A stretch of DNA of 64,000 nucleotides, taken from contig CM106585.1 of the NCBI GenBank assembly GCA_048013815.1, forward strand, positions 16,802,001-16,866,000. The letters are read 5' to 3'. The DNA comes from Setoptus koraiensis (lineage: Eukaryota; Arthropoda). Below are positions 55,352 to 64,000 of the stretch, one piece after another. How positions within the stretch are numbered: position 1 is the first letter of the stretch; each line of letters opens with the position of its first letter. The translations under genes and the position numbers were made by a program. The notes under the pieces are model-generated. The model was not told the origin of the DNA. It was given only the letters and a program-made list of their open reading frames with translations, and ran no database searches.

Positions 55352-57818
55352 AGTCTGGTAACGCCATGTCTGTTTTCAATTGCATCGAGTCTTTACCATG
55401 GACAAGCAGTTTAACTTTTACAATATCAAAAACTTGTATAATCTGGACTAAATCGGGTTCTGGATTGCTCCCGTTTTCCTCTTGTTCAGGCTTTTTGTGA
55501 TTCTCTAATGTGCTTTGACTAGAAGTGTCGGTATTTTTCTTTTTCTTTTTGAGTTTTTTGGCTGCTCTTTTTGATGATTTCTTTATCCCTTTAGGATCTC
55601 TCCACTTGATGACAAGTCTTCTCACACCAGAGTAACTTTCGAATGAGAAACTCTCCAGATACTGCTCAAAGCTGCTCAGATGAACTCTTCCTTTTTCATC
55701 ACAGTTGATTAATAAAACATCAAAGGATCGATCATTTATTTTAGTGACACAAGCCATTTCTTCTAAAGGTCCACATTGTTTTACAAACAAGTTGAAGTAA
55801 ATTTTGGCACTCTGCTCCGACACATTCTTAGCGGCGAGTTTTCTTTTGTTACATAGTTCAGCTAATCCGGTTAGCGACATAACATCCTCACACAATGAAG
55901 AACTATAGCCCAATGAGGAGGATAGTAATCTATGAACGATTACGTCTGGATATCTTCTAATTGGTGATGTGAAATGTGTGTAAAAGGGTACATTGAGTGC
56001 ATAATGTTTAAATAGTGAAACATGCCCCAAGGCGCCAGTGCAAAAGTACTCAGCATTCTTCATGGCTCGAAGCAAAAAGCTTGTTATGACTTTCGACATA
56101 TTGGCATCCCTGCTCTCAATTTCATGCAAACTTCGCTGAATAGATTTTGATGAAGTCACATCTATCGAACAATTTTTAACTTTACAAAATTCTTCTACTT
56201 CTTTGAGTAGTTTCACATCAGATGGGGGATGTCGTCTCAAGAAGGCCAGGTCGGGGTAATGTTGATATATCTTTTTGGCAACAGCCATGTTAGCTAAGAG
56301 CATGAATTCTTCAATCAATGTGTTAGCTAGAGTTCTCTCTTGCACAGAAAAACCGTTAGGTATTCCAGTCTCAGAGTCCAGCTCAAATTGGAGCTTCAGT
56401 TTATCGATTCTTAAAGCACCACCCTCAAATCGTGTTTTGCGAAGATTGACAGCAATTTCATTCAACATGTTGACACATTTTGATATCAAGTTATAATCAT
56501 ATGCATAAAGTTGTGGCATGTTGACGCTTTCTTCGATCCAGCAAGTGTCATCTCGATTTTCGATCATATCTAATGCCTGTTCATAAGCCAACTTGACACA
56601 AGAACGTATTATTGTTCTGCCGAACCATTCGTCCAAAATTTTGCCATCCTTTGTCATCTTCCATATCACAGAAAATGTTAGCTTCGGCTCACCCGGCGTT
56701 AAAGAACATAACTTCTCACATAATATCCTAGGTAGCATCGGTATAACTCTATCCACTAAATAGACTGATGTTGTTCTTTCCCTAGCGATTAGATCGACAG
56801 CTGTAGATTCGCTGACAAAAAATGATACGTCAGCAATATGTACTCCTACCTCGTAAATACCAGGGCTGATTTCTTTTACAGAAACAGCATCATCCAAATC
56901 TCTGGCAGTCTTTGGGTCTATGGTGAATATGCATTCCTTCGTCAGATCCCTCCTGTATGAATATTCTGCCTCTGGAATCGACCAACTATCAGATAGATCA
57001 TTCAATCCATTGAGTTCATAAACCTCGGAGGGAAATTCAGTATCGTCAACCTGATTCTCTAAGAGTATAGCTTCAATTCTAGTTTCAATGGACTTCGTAT
57101 CACCTATAAGTCGTATAAGATCAGCTAGAGCAAACTCTCCCTCCCAGGAATTCATTTCTGCTGCGAATAATATGTTCGCGTAACGATTTGGGCTTGTCGT
57201 AAAGTCGTTAGGACATTGTTCTATAGGTACATACATCCTAGGGAATCGCGAATCAGTTGGAGAGAACAAAGCGAAGTGATTACCATTTTTGCATGGCTTT
57301 AAATATCCTCCGGCTATTCTAGGATGTGCGTACTCAACAATAGTCTCTACGTAACCAGTTCGTTGAACACACTCAAACCAGATGGGTAGTCTAATCAGAT
57401 GAGATGCAGTTAATTGAGAAATTTCAACAGGAAGATTAGTGGGTATCTTGGTGGAATTCTCATCGCTTATACTTGTCATATCATTCTTGACACTTCTTTT
57501 TGGTCGATTTTTATGAAGTTGAGGTCCAATCTTTTTCTCCATTGAATTAGATATTTTGTTTTCATTGATGATGGACGAGATCACTGGCTGCAAAATGCCA
57601 GACCATTCATCCCATCTATTTATTATTGTTTCAGTGTTAACTTTCCAGTATTCAAAATGGTTAATCCTAACAATTACAATATCTCCATCCATAGCCTTAT
57701 TTCTACTTTCAACATTTTCAATATATATATCTTGTCCTCCAGCAGGACAAGTCAGGAAGGCGTCATTATAGTTTTTTCGATTTATCCTAAGCCTACCTTG
57801 GACAGTGGGGTGTTCCAT
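55329..57818 (-). CDS. DIS3L2: DIS3-like exonuclease 2
   Basis: An 829-residue 3'-5' exoribonuclease of the RNase II/RNB family without introns. DIS3L2 degrades oligouridylated RNAs (for example pre-let-7 and aberrant noncoding RNAs) in the cytoplasm, independently of the exosome. The order is cold-shock domains (GRLRINRKNYNDAF, DIYIENVESRNKAMDGD; then ALFSPTDSRFPRMYVP), then the RNB domain with catalytic DPKTARDLDD (residues 301-310, acidic metal ligands present), GVHIADVSFFV, IRRYPDVIVHRLL and a C-terminal S1-like region. There is no PIN domain, which separates it from DIS3/DIS3L1. The S1 region carries a Lys-rich insertion (SSKRAAKKLKKKKK). The protein begins directly at the first cold-shock strand, missing some 70 residues that precede it in human, so an upstream exon is possible. 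Confidence 0.95.
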   Translation of the reverse strand: MEHPTVQGRLRINRKNYNDAFLTCPAGGQDIYIENVESRNKAMDGDIVIVRINHFEYWKVNTETIINRWDEWSGILQPVISSIINENKISNSMEKKIGPQLHKNRPKRSVKNDMTSISDENSTKIPTNLPVEISQLTASHLIRLPIWFECVQRTGYVETIVEYAHPRIAGGYLKPCKNGNHFALFSPTDSRFPRMYVPIEQCPNDFTTSPNRYANILFAAEMNSWEGEFALADLIRLIGDTKSIETRIEAILLENQVDDTEFPSEVYELNGLNDLSDSWSIPEAEYSYRRDLTKECIFTIDPKTARDLDDAVSVKEISPGIYEVGVHIADVSFFVSESTAVDLIARERTTSVYLVDRVIPMLPRILCEKLCSLTPGEPKLTFSVIWKMTKDGKILDEWFGRTIIRSCVKLAYEQALDMIENRDDTCWIEESVNMPQLYAYDYNLISKCVNMLNEIAVNLRKTRFEGGALRIDKLKLQFELDSETGIPNGFSVQERTLANTLIEEFMLLANMAVAKKIYQHYPDLAFLRRHPPSDVKLLKEVEEFCKVKNCSIDVTSSKSIQRSLHEIESRDANMSKVITSFLLRAMKNAEYFCTGALGHVSLFKHYALNVPFYTHFTSPIRRYPDVIVHRLLSSSLGYSSSLCEDVMSLTGLAELCNKRKLAAKNVSEQSAKIYFNLFVKQCGPLEEMACVTKINDRSFDVLLINCDEKGRVHLSSFEQYLESFSFESYSGVRRLVIKWRDPKGIKKSSKRAAKKLKKKKKNTDTSSQSTLENHKKPEQEENGSNPEPDLVQIIQVFDIVKVKLLVHGKDSMQLKTDMALPDFILRCIE

Positions 57819-58933
57819 TGTTTGTTGTGCGGTTTATAAAGTATCTATTAAGATTCATTAATAAATAATAGAGATTATAATGTGATTTTGATACTCCCCA
57901 ACGCAATTGAAGGTCAAAAATATATACATTAAACAATAAATATAGCCACGATATAATACACAAATGGAGAGACTATCAGATAAGATATATCAAGCCAGTC
58001 CGCGAGATCTACATCAATTGCTTCTGTAGACAGGTACACACGGTCTGTAGACACGTGAAAGATGAAATAACATAATCAACAGCTGATGAAAACAGGCTCC
58101 AGCAGCAAGCTAGTGCTGGGGGCAACTATGGGCGGTGGGGCATGCCCGTGTGCGGCACAGGGGCAGTGGGCAGCCGCCCAACGGGCAGGGATTTTGCGGG
58201 CAGCTTTTGGGCGAGATGGGCAGCAGGCGGGCAGCGGGCAGCATAGGGGCAGCAAAGGGGCTATTTAAAAAAAAATATAAAAAAAAATAAAAAAATGTAA
58301 ATAGCTCCTTTGCTGCCCCTATGCTGCCCGCTGCCCGCCCGCTGCCCATCTCGCCCAAAAGCTGCCCGCAAAATCCCTGCCCGTTGGGCGGCTGCCCACT
58401 GCCCCTGTGCCGCACACGGGCAGTCGCTGCCCATGCAGCTGCCCCTGCCCCTGCCCCCAGCACTACAGCAAGCTCGTTGTGGGCTGACAGCGCGCCAAAT
58501 AAATTCAAAAAATATATAGCATGCGCATGGTCAATTCTTATTAGAGTACTGCACTGGCTGAGTCTCTTCCAGTATTCACTGTAGATTGAAAAAAGTTCCT
58601 GTAGAGGCGCTTTGACCTAAAAAATTGCACTACCGAACCCTTAGAGCGCTAATAAACCTTTCTCTCTTTGTGATTGATTAAATTTTTCGTGCATTTCCTG
58701 CACCTTTCACAGGGTAAAAAGCAAGCACAACAGCGACACCTATGCGGATTTGTGTTGAACCCATAATAGTTGAATTGGATTAACTCAACACAGTGTTACA
58801 TATCTCGGGGAAATGAAATTTATACATTGGTCTCATAGATTTCTATTTCTGCAATGAAACATTTCGGCCTAAGCTGGACGAAAACATGCCTTGAACCTTC
58901 TTTCAATTTGACCAACACAACCAGTATTACATA
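57819..58933. other. Divergent intergenic region, DIS3L2 / MED14, with a large hairpin
   Basis: It contains the snap-back repeat (58111-58465) and, at its right end, a diverged copy of an internal MED14 segment (about 58850-58965) that supplies the MED14 start codon. Confidence 0.6.
58111..58465. repeat. Long snap-back inverted repeat (about 160-bp arms)
   Basis: The arms 58111-58267 and 58298-58465 are reverse complements around a 30-nt A-rich loop. The inner 130 bp pair almost perfectly (I see two mismatches, AGGCGGGCAGC/GGGCGGGCAGC and AAAGGGGCT/AAAGGAGCT); the outer part has small insertions. The arms are built of GGGCAGC-type units, so one strand is G-rich and the other C-rich. There is no coding capacity beyond repeat translation. 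Confidence 0.9.
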
Positions 58934-61900
58934 ATGGCTGAACTTAGTAATTCTAAGGTAGATACGTCAAATATGACCAATCGCGTATCACTTGAAAGGC
59001 TCATCGAGCTTGGAGTCCAGCGTACTTATCACGAGTTGACAGTGTTAGCCGAACTTTTACCAAGGAAAACAGATCTGGAGCGTAAAATTGAAATTGTCCA
59101 ATTCGTATCAAGGACAAGACAAACATTCGTCCGTCTTTTGGCTCTTGTCAAATGGGCCAGCAAACTGGAAGGTGGGGCCACAAAGGTAGAACAATGTATG
59201 GATATTGTATCATTCCTGGATAAGCAGGCACTCTTATTTATTAATACTGCCGACAACATGGCGAACATTGCTCGAACTACACTAGTCCAAGCTAGACTGC
59301 CCAGCTTTCAATTACCATGCGCTGTCGAGGTGCTTACTCTAGGAACCTACTCAAAGATGCCCACATGCATCAGGGATAGAATTGTGCCACCAGACCCAAT
59401 ATCACGTAAGGAGAAAAGGGCAACTTTACTTAAACTCAATCACATCATAGAGCAAAAATTGAGTGTATCAAATTTGCCACTTTGTATGCGCAATCTCAAG
59501 ATAGAATACGGACGAGTCACATTTCACGTGAATTATGAATTCGACCTCACTTTAACATTACTAGGCGATGGTCCAAATATTCCGTGGAAAGCACTAAATG
59601 TTGATATTCTTGTAGAGGACTCTGACACATGTGAGGGCAAAGACCTCGTCCACGGTAGACAGTATTTATATCTTCTTCAAGTTATACAGAACCGCCTAAA
59701 TGAAAGTTCTAATCCTCTACAAGAAGTCTATGCTCTTCTCCATGGTTTCTGTTCGAACCTCCAGATCGAAGTATTACACGATCAGATAGAAAGGCTCTTG
59801 CGAGATAGATTAGCCAGCTTCATCAAGATAGCTGAATATGTTCCTGGAAATAAACTAGCCATAACTTATTGGAAAAGTAAGAATTTACTGAGGATTGAAA
59901 CAGACAAAGCTGACCCCACCAAACCTCTCAAGTTAATCCATCAACCCGAACTTGTGATAAAAGAAGAGAAAATAGCCGAGTCTGAATTCAAACCTGGCAT
60001 ACTTTCTATCGAGAGACTTATAGCTGAAACAACACAAGAGCGGGCTCAATACAAACTCAGTCAAGTGGCAATCGAGATCAGAGAGAAGGGACTAGGATCT
60101 TGTAAAGTTATGGGTACTCCAGCATTGTTATATGTTTCTTGTCTCGAGCCGTGCCGCGCTTCGGAGGAATTAATAATTTCGATAGACGCATTGAATGGCT
60201 CATATCTAGCACATGTAGCTCAATATGAAAACAATTGTTCGATAGCAGAAAGTATTCAAGACGCGTTGAACAACAATAGAAGCAAACTGAAGAGTTACTT
60301 CAATCAATTAAGGATATGGCTTACCAAGAAAAGATGCAATAAAACAATTGAGTTCTTGTCAATCACAGTTTCAGAAAATTTGCCGCTCTGCACAAAAACA
60401 AATCAACCCAAGCTCGACGAAAACATACCTAGGATGTTTTTTCAATTCAACAAATACAATCAGCACTACATAATGGCCGAGTTTAGTAACTCTGAGGTCG
60501 ACTCATGTCGTGTGAATATAAAGTACCATTTACTAACTACGGAAACTATGACAGGTGATACCATTGATAGAGAATTATTCCCTGATGTGCCCGTAGAGAG
60601 TTTACAGAAAGATCTCATAGTCGCTGAGTCCATGATGGAGCTAACAATTCCCTATGTGATAGCTTCAAGTTACTCTCACAACTCTATAACCTCAGATGTG
60701 TCCTTAAATCTATCCGATTCTTTCGGAAAACGCTCAGCGCTCGATATTAACGGTGACTCTATCGGCTTATGGAGCAAGCGATTCAAGAAACAGTCCAAAT
60801 CTAGCTTCCATGTTGCAGACCTGCCTCATCTCATAGGATTCTGTGAAGAGAAACTGGCTTACCTTGGGCTTTCAGCAGAATTGAGGAAGAGAAATATCAC
60901 GCATCAAATTGAAAGATCAGAGACTTCAGGTTCTGCTCATTGCATAGCAATAGCTCGATTTCCGCATTCGTCATCCGTGCCGAATGGAGTTTCTGATGCT
61001 CTGCAGAAAGACACATTGAGCATAACTGTTACTCTGCAAGAGAAAGTTTCCAAGATCTGGATGGCTACTTACGTCTTTACTAATTGTCCTGTCGATTCGC
61101 AATCTGCAAAAGAGTGCGGCACCAGAAGATTAATATATATGAATTATGATTCAACAGTTAGCGCACAAAAGCAACCAGCTAAATTCATCGATGATCATCT
61201 ACTTGATTTAACATGTACCGCTTATTTATATGACGCTGTGAAAGAACTTGCTCACGATCTAAAATCGAATGAATCCTTCCAAAAATCTATAACAATAAGA
61301 AGTTTCAATTACAGGAGGATATGCATAGCATACGGACCCGCTAGGCATTATACAGTCACAATAATATGGAGAGCTTTAGATAGAAAATTTCATTTATCTT
61401 TTGGTGTCGCTGGCGGAGGACCATTCAACTCGAACCCACACGGTGCGATGACAATTCATATTCGACATGAATTCAATAAGCATAAATCTATCATGACTCT
61501 GATGCAGAATCTCAATCTTACTCTTGGCCCTCTTACGACACTACAAAATTGTACGAGTATAACTATATTGGGTGTAATGCCAAGTCGACCTCAAGTTCCT
61601 ACTCAATTATTTTGTTTGATGGCACTTTCTTCAACGCACGTCCGACTATATTATCGCAATAACTACTGTTTGGATATTAAATTTCATACCAATGGTCTCG
61701 TGGCTATTAGGGACGGTGCCTATAGTAGATTTGATCACATGAAGGCTATGGAGGAATTGACTCCAATTGCAGGGCTGAAAGCATATTTGAGTAAATACCT
61801 AGACAACGGAGCCACATTACTAACACTGGAGGGGTTGAGAAGAATGTGTCGTGGCGAATCAAATCAGCTCTCCTCACTGGAAAGATTCCTAGGTTGTGTA

Positions 61901-63022
61901 TTCACGAAGAAAAATCTGCAAAAGAATGCTAGAGCCAACAATAACAGGGTAAGCACCCCCCCCACACACACACACACACACAATACTCACAGTTTACTAA
62001 GCGTTAACAGCCAGGATAATGACATTAATTAATTTTTGTTTATTCAAAATGTTCTCGGTGCGTTTCCGTACAGGTGGAGAGATCCAACGAACCTAGTTTC
62101 ATACAACTTAAAGGCGAGCACATGATATATAGATTTACCATAGATCCATCTTTGGAGTCACTTCACATGGAGGCCATTACTATGCCAGAAGACAGTGGTG
62201 TTTGGACTTATGATGAAGTTGAAACACTGGAGAAGTACTTTGCGCTGAAAGTCGCTAGCTACCCCCACAAACCAGACGCTTTCATTAGTTTCAATCGTTT
62301 GCTAACTAGTATACCTTTGATACTTAAAAAAGACTTTATAGCTCTGTTGAAGATTGAACTAAATCCGGAGGCTGAGCCACACTTCAATCCTATTTGGAAT
62401 CTTTCAGTTAGCATGACTATACCACCTGGTGCAGTACCTTTGACACACCCAGGAATGTCATCTATATGCATAATCAAACCTCAAGTTATATTTTTCTTTG
62501 TAAGTCGAAAAAGTCAAAATCAAAAATCCCCACAAAACTTACTCCATATGAAACCTACTAATGAAGTATCTCTATATTATTTCAGATCCACCTGACAATG
62601 AAGAACGTTCACAATCACAGACCTGAGAAGGTGCCTCCTTCAGTCTACATACCCTTGTTATACGATAGTGATCAAAATGCTCTAAGTGTTCATTTACCTA
62701 GAGGAGTTGATTCCTTTTTAAATGGTATAAGTGAGCATCTAAGGAACTACTGCAACGAGTTTAGAAATCGTAATTTAGGTGAGTAGCACTAAAAGCGATA
62801 ACTAACAGATATAACTTTATATATCCTATATTATTTTAATATACTAACACATAATATATATATATATTACATGTCTAATGAATCTTCTCATCTTCTCTAG
62901 GTAATGGTGCACCTTGTGTATTACAATGTGCTATAAGAGATTTAATGTTGAGACCAGACCTGCTTAAGCTCCCCTATAACTCAACGCCGAGGAATGCAGT
63001 TGTTGAGATGGAAACTATGTAG
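58934..63022 (+). CDS. MED14: Mediator of RNA polymerase II transcription subunit 14
   Basis: Four exons: 58934-61948, 62074-62499, 62586-62778 and 62901-63022, joined in phases 0, 0 and 1 for 1251 residues. MED14 is the backbone that links head, middle and tail modules of Mediator. N-terminal match: RTYHELTVLAELLPRKTDLERKIEIVQF, SRTRQTFVRLLALVKW, ARLPSFQLP, RDRIVPPDPI, LVEDSDT. C-terminal match: SSLERFLGCVF, then after splicing WTYDEVETLEKYFALKVAS and a last exon with CAIRDLMLRPDLLKLP. The disordered Pro/Ser-rich region of vertebrate MED14 is short or absent. The first 12 residues (MAELSNSKVDTS) resemble internal residues starting at 60474 (IMAEFSNSEVDS); an alternative start is the Met at residue 14 (MTNRVSLERL). 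Intron 1 holds a CA run. AATAAA is at 63072. Confidence 0.94.
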
Positions 63023-63428
63023 CTCAAAACAGATAACTCAATTGTAGAATCACCTCTATGTTCTAGTGATAAATAAAGTAATGGTATTTCTCTCAACAAT
63101 TATTACGATGAACACTTTTGCCTTAATAGGATATTGCTAAGAATATAACAATGCAAAGTCATGATTGATCAGTAAAGTATCTATTTTTTGATAGCAACAA
63201 TCTAATAACAACAATAAATCTAATTATTCAAATAACATTGAGTTGGTAGGAACGAGTCATTCATTTCTGGAACTAACAATGGCACCTTCTCGGGGTGATC
63301 TAAGGATGTGTTCCGAATGAGGGGAAGGAATCAGTTTCGCCTTTTAAATCGTGTCTGAAATCGAGGTAGAGATGAAGAATTCAAGTGATTATATCTAACT
63401 CAAGCGACTGATTTTTATTACATAGCAA
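63023..63428. other. Convergent 3' spacer, MED14 / BUD23
   Basis: It holds AATAAA for MED14 (63072-63077, plus) and AATAAA for BUD23 (63414-63419, minus, 10 nt after its stop). No gene seen. Confidence 0.55.
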
Positions 63429-64000
63429 CTAGAATTTACCAGGTCTTTTCCTGGCTGTATATTTGCTATCTCTTTTAACGATTTTGCCTTGCTTTCTAGC
63501 CCTCTCTTTCTTTTTCATGACAAACTCCTTCCGTCTACCAACTTCGTTCTTGACTGCATGTTTATTTGATTCCTCAACTATGGCGTTAGGTAGTTTGAAA
63601 CTAGCTCCTCCACAAGACAATACTAGAAAAAACTTCTTAGCCTTTGTGCTATTGGGATTATCAATAACGAGACCACCCGTGAAACCAGCTTTAAGGGCTT
63701 GTTGGTTGATCAGTTCAACTTGTTGAGGATTTTCTGGATAAAATTGAAACACAGCACGTGCTTGGCGCGATAGGCAGGTGTATAGTGATGTAAAAAGCTT
63801 CAACAGCCTCTTAGCTGGACTGTGTGTTTTCTTGTCGGCGTTACATAACCACTGCAAGGCGGATACACTGATTGCGCCATCAAATGAGCCCGGCTTGAAT
63901 GGCAGACCTTCACCTAAATCCGACAGAATGATCTGCATGTCATCCAAATCGCCATCTCCTTTGCGCTGCTTAGCGATATCGATCATAGCTTCACTTATAT
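63429..64000 (-). CDS. BUD23: 18S rRNA (guanine-N7)-methyltransferase BUD23, C-terminal part
   Basis: The 5' part lies beyond the window. The frame is open to the edge: ISEA precedes the internal Met at 63986 and matches the DIS-[PE]-AM motif I/II region of orthologs, so the Met is not the start. About 190 residues are visible, including the end of the Rossmann methyltransferase fold (DLGEGLPFKPGSFDGAISVSALQWLCNA, FQFYPENPQQ, AGFTGGLVIDNPNSTKAKKFFL) and the basic tail (KKKERARKQGK, YTARKRPGKF). BUD23 with TRMT112 makes m7G in 18S rRNA and is needed for 40S biogenesis in the nucleus. Confidence 0.94.
   Translation of the reverse strand, partial: ISEAMIDIAKQRKGDGDLDDMQIILSDLGEGLPFKPGSFDGAISVSALQWLCNADKKTHSPAKRLLKLFTSLYTCLSRQARAVFQFYPENPQQVELINQQALKAGFTGGLVIDNPNSTKAKKFFLVLSCGGASFKLPNAIVEESNKHAVKNEVGRRKEFVMKKKERARKQGKIVKRDSKYTARKRPGKF

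Noticed and set aside
1-64000. CRISPR arrays, operons with Shine-Dalgarno sites, tRNA or rRNA genes
   Set aside because: The gene content and spliced introns show a eukaryote. The direct repeats seen are simple minisatellites without spacers. I scanned for tRNA B-box-like GGTTCGAATCC and found only a chance match inside a coding exon near 47444.

Overview
The window is animal nuclear DNA, most likely from an arthropod. It carries an innexin, a secreted EB-module protein, an arthropod-type GH13 maltase and a zona-pellucida (ZP) domain protein of the cuticulin-like sort. Conserved eukaryotic housekeeping genes surround these (RTCB, citrate carrier, eIF3k, ELP4, EB1, adenylosuccinate synthetase, DIS3L2, MED14, BUD23). 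Introns are few and mostly short (about 60-190 bp), apart from one 9.2 kb intron. Nine of these genes show a single coding exon. A chelicerate, perhaps an acariform mite, would fit; that placement is inference from protein flavour and gene compactness, not proof.

Bases 1-18,460 are a GC-rich, gene-poor stretch. It holds one EB-module gene on the minus strand (8101-9859) whose 3' exons lie outside what I can see, an orphan TATA promoter with a possible first exon (4877-5275), several minisatellites, a perfect 21-bp hairpin, and a striking excess of GGGCCC palindromes. From 18.5 to 23 kb come RTCB (-) and the citrate carrier SLC25A1 (+), head to head, then a small two-exon membrane or secreted protein of unknown family (-). 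From 23 to 27.3 kb the DNA is GC-rich low-complexity and tandem-repeat sequence.

From 27.3 to 38 kb lies the most unusual locus. The innexin's first coding exon ends at a GTGAGT donor inside the conserved GDW motif (28325). The matching last exon, in the right phase and with the right residues (F-L-I-Y-L-L-G-K-N), lies 9.2 kb away at 37507-37633. The intron contains two complete same-strand genes: a catalytically intact secreted maltase with its own TATA box, and a protein built from Tc1/mariner-transposase-like helix-turn-helix repeats without the catalytic domain. It also contains a 398-bp mariner-type MITE.

From 38 to 64 kb the DNA is AT-richer and gene-dense: a SAM-domain nuclear protein (-), eIF3k (+, 3 exons), a ZP-domain membrane protein (+, 9 exons), a disordered Ser/Gln/Asn-rich protein (+, 5 exons) followed 49 nt later by a small membrane-protein ORF, ELP4 (+), EB1 (-), adenylosuccinate synthetase (+), DIS3L2 (-), MED14 (+, 4 exons) and BUD23 (-, cut by the window edge). 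Upstream of MED14 sits a long snap-back inverted repeat. The start codon and 5' flank of MED14 are a diverged copy of a segment from the middle of its own coding sequence.

The genes do not form one pathway. Most are unrelated housekeeping genes of RNA processing, transcription, translation and metabolism. Candidate shared control regions are the RTCB/SLC25A1 divergent promoter (411 bp between start codons) and the innexin intron.
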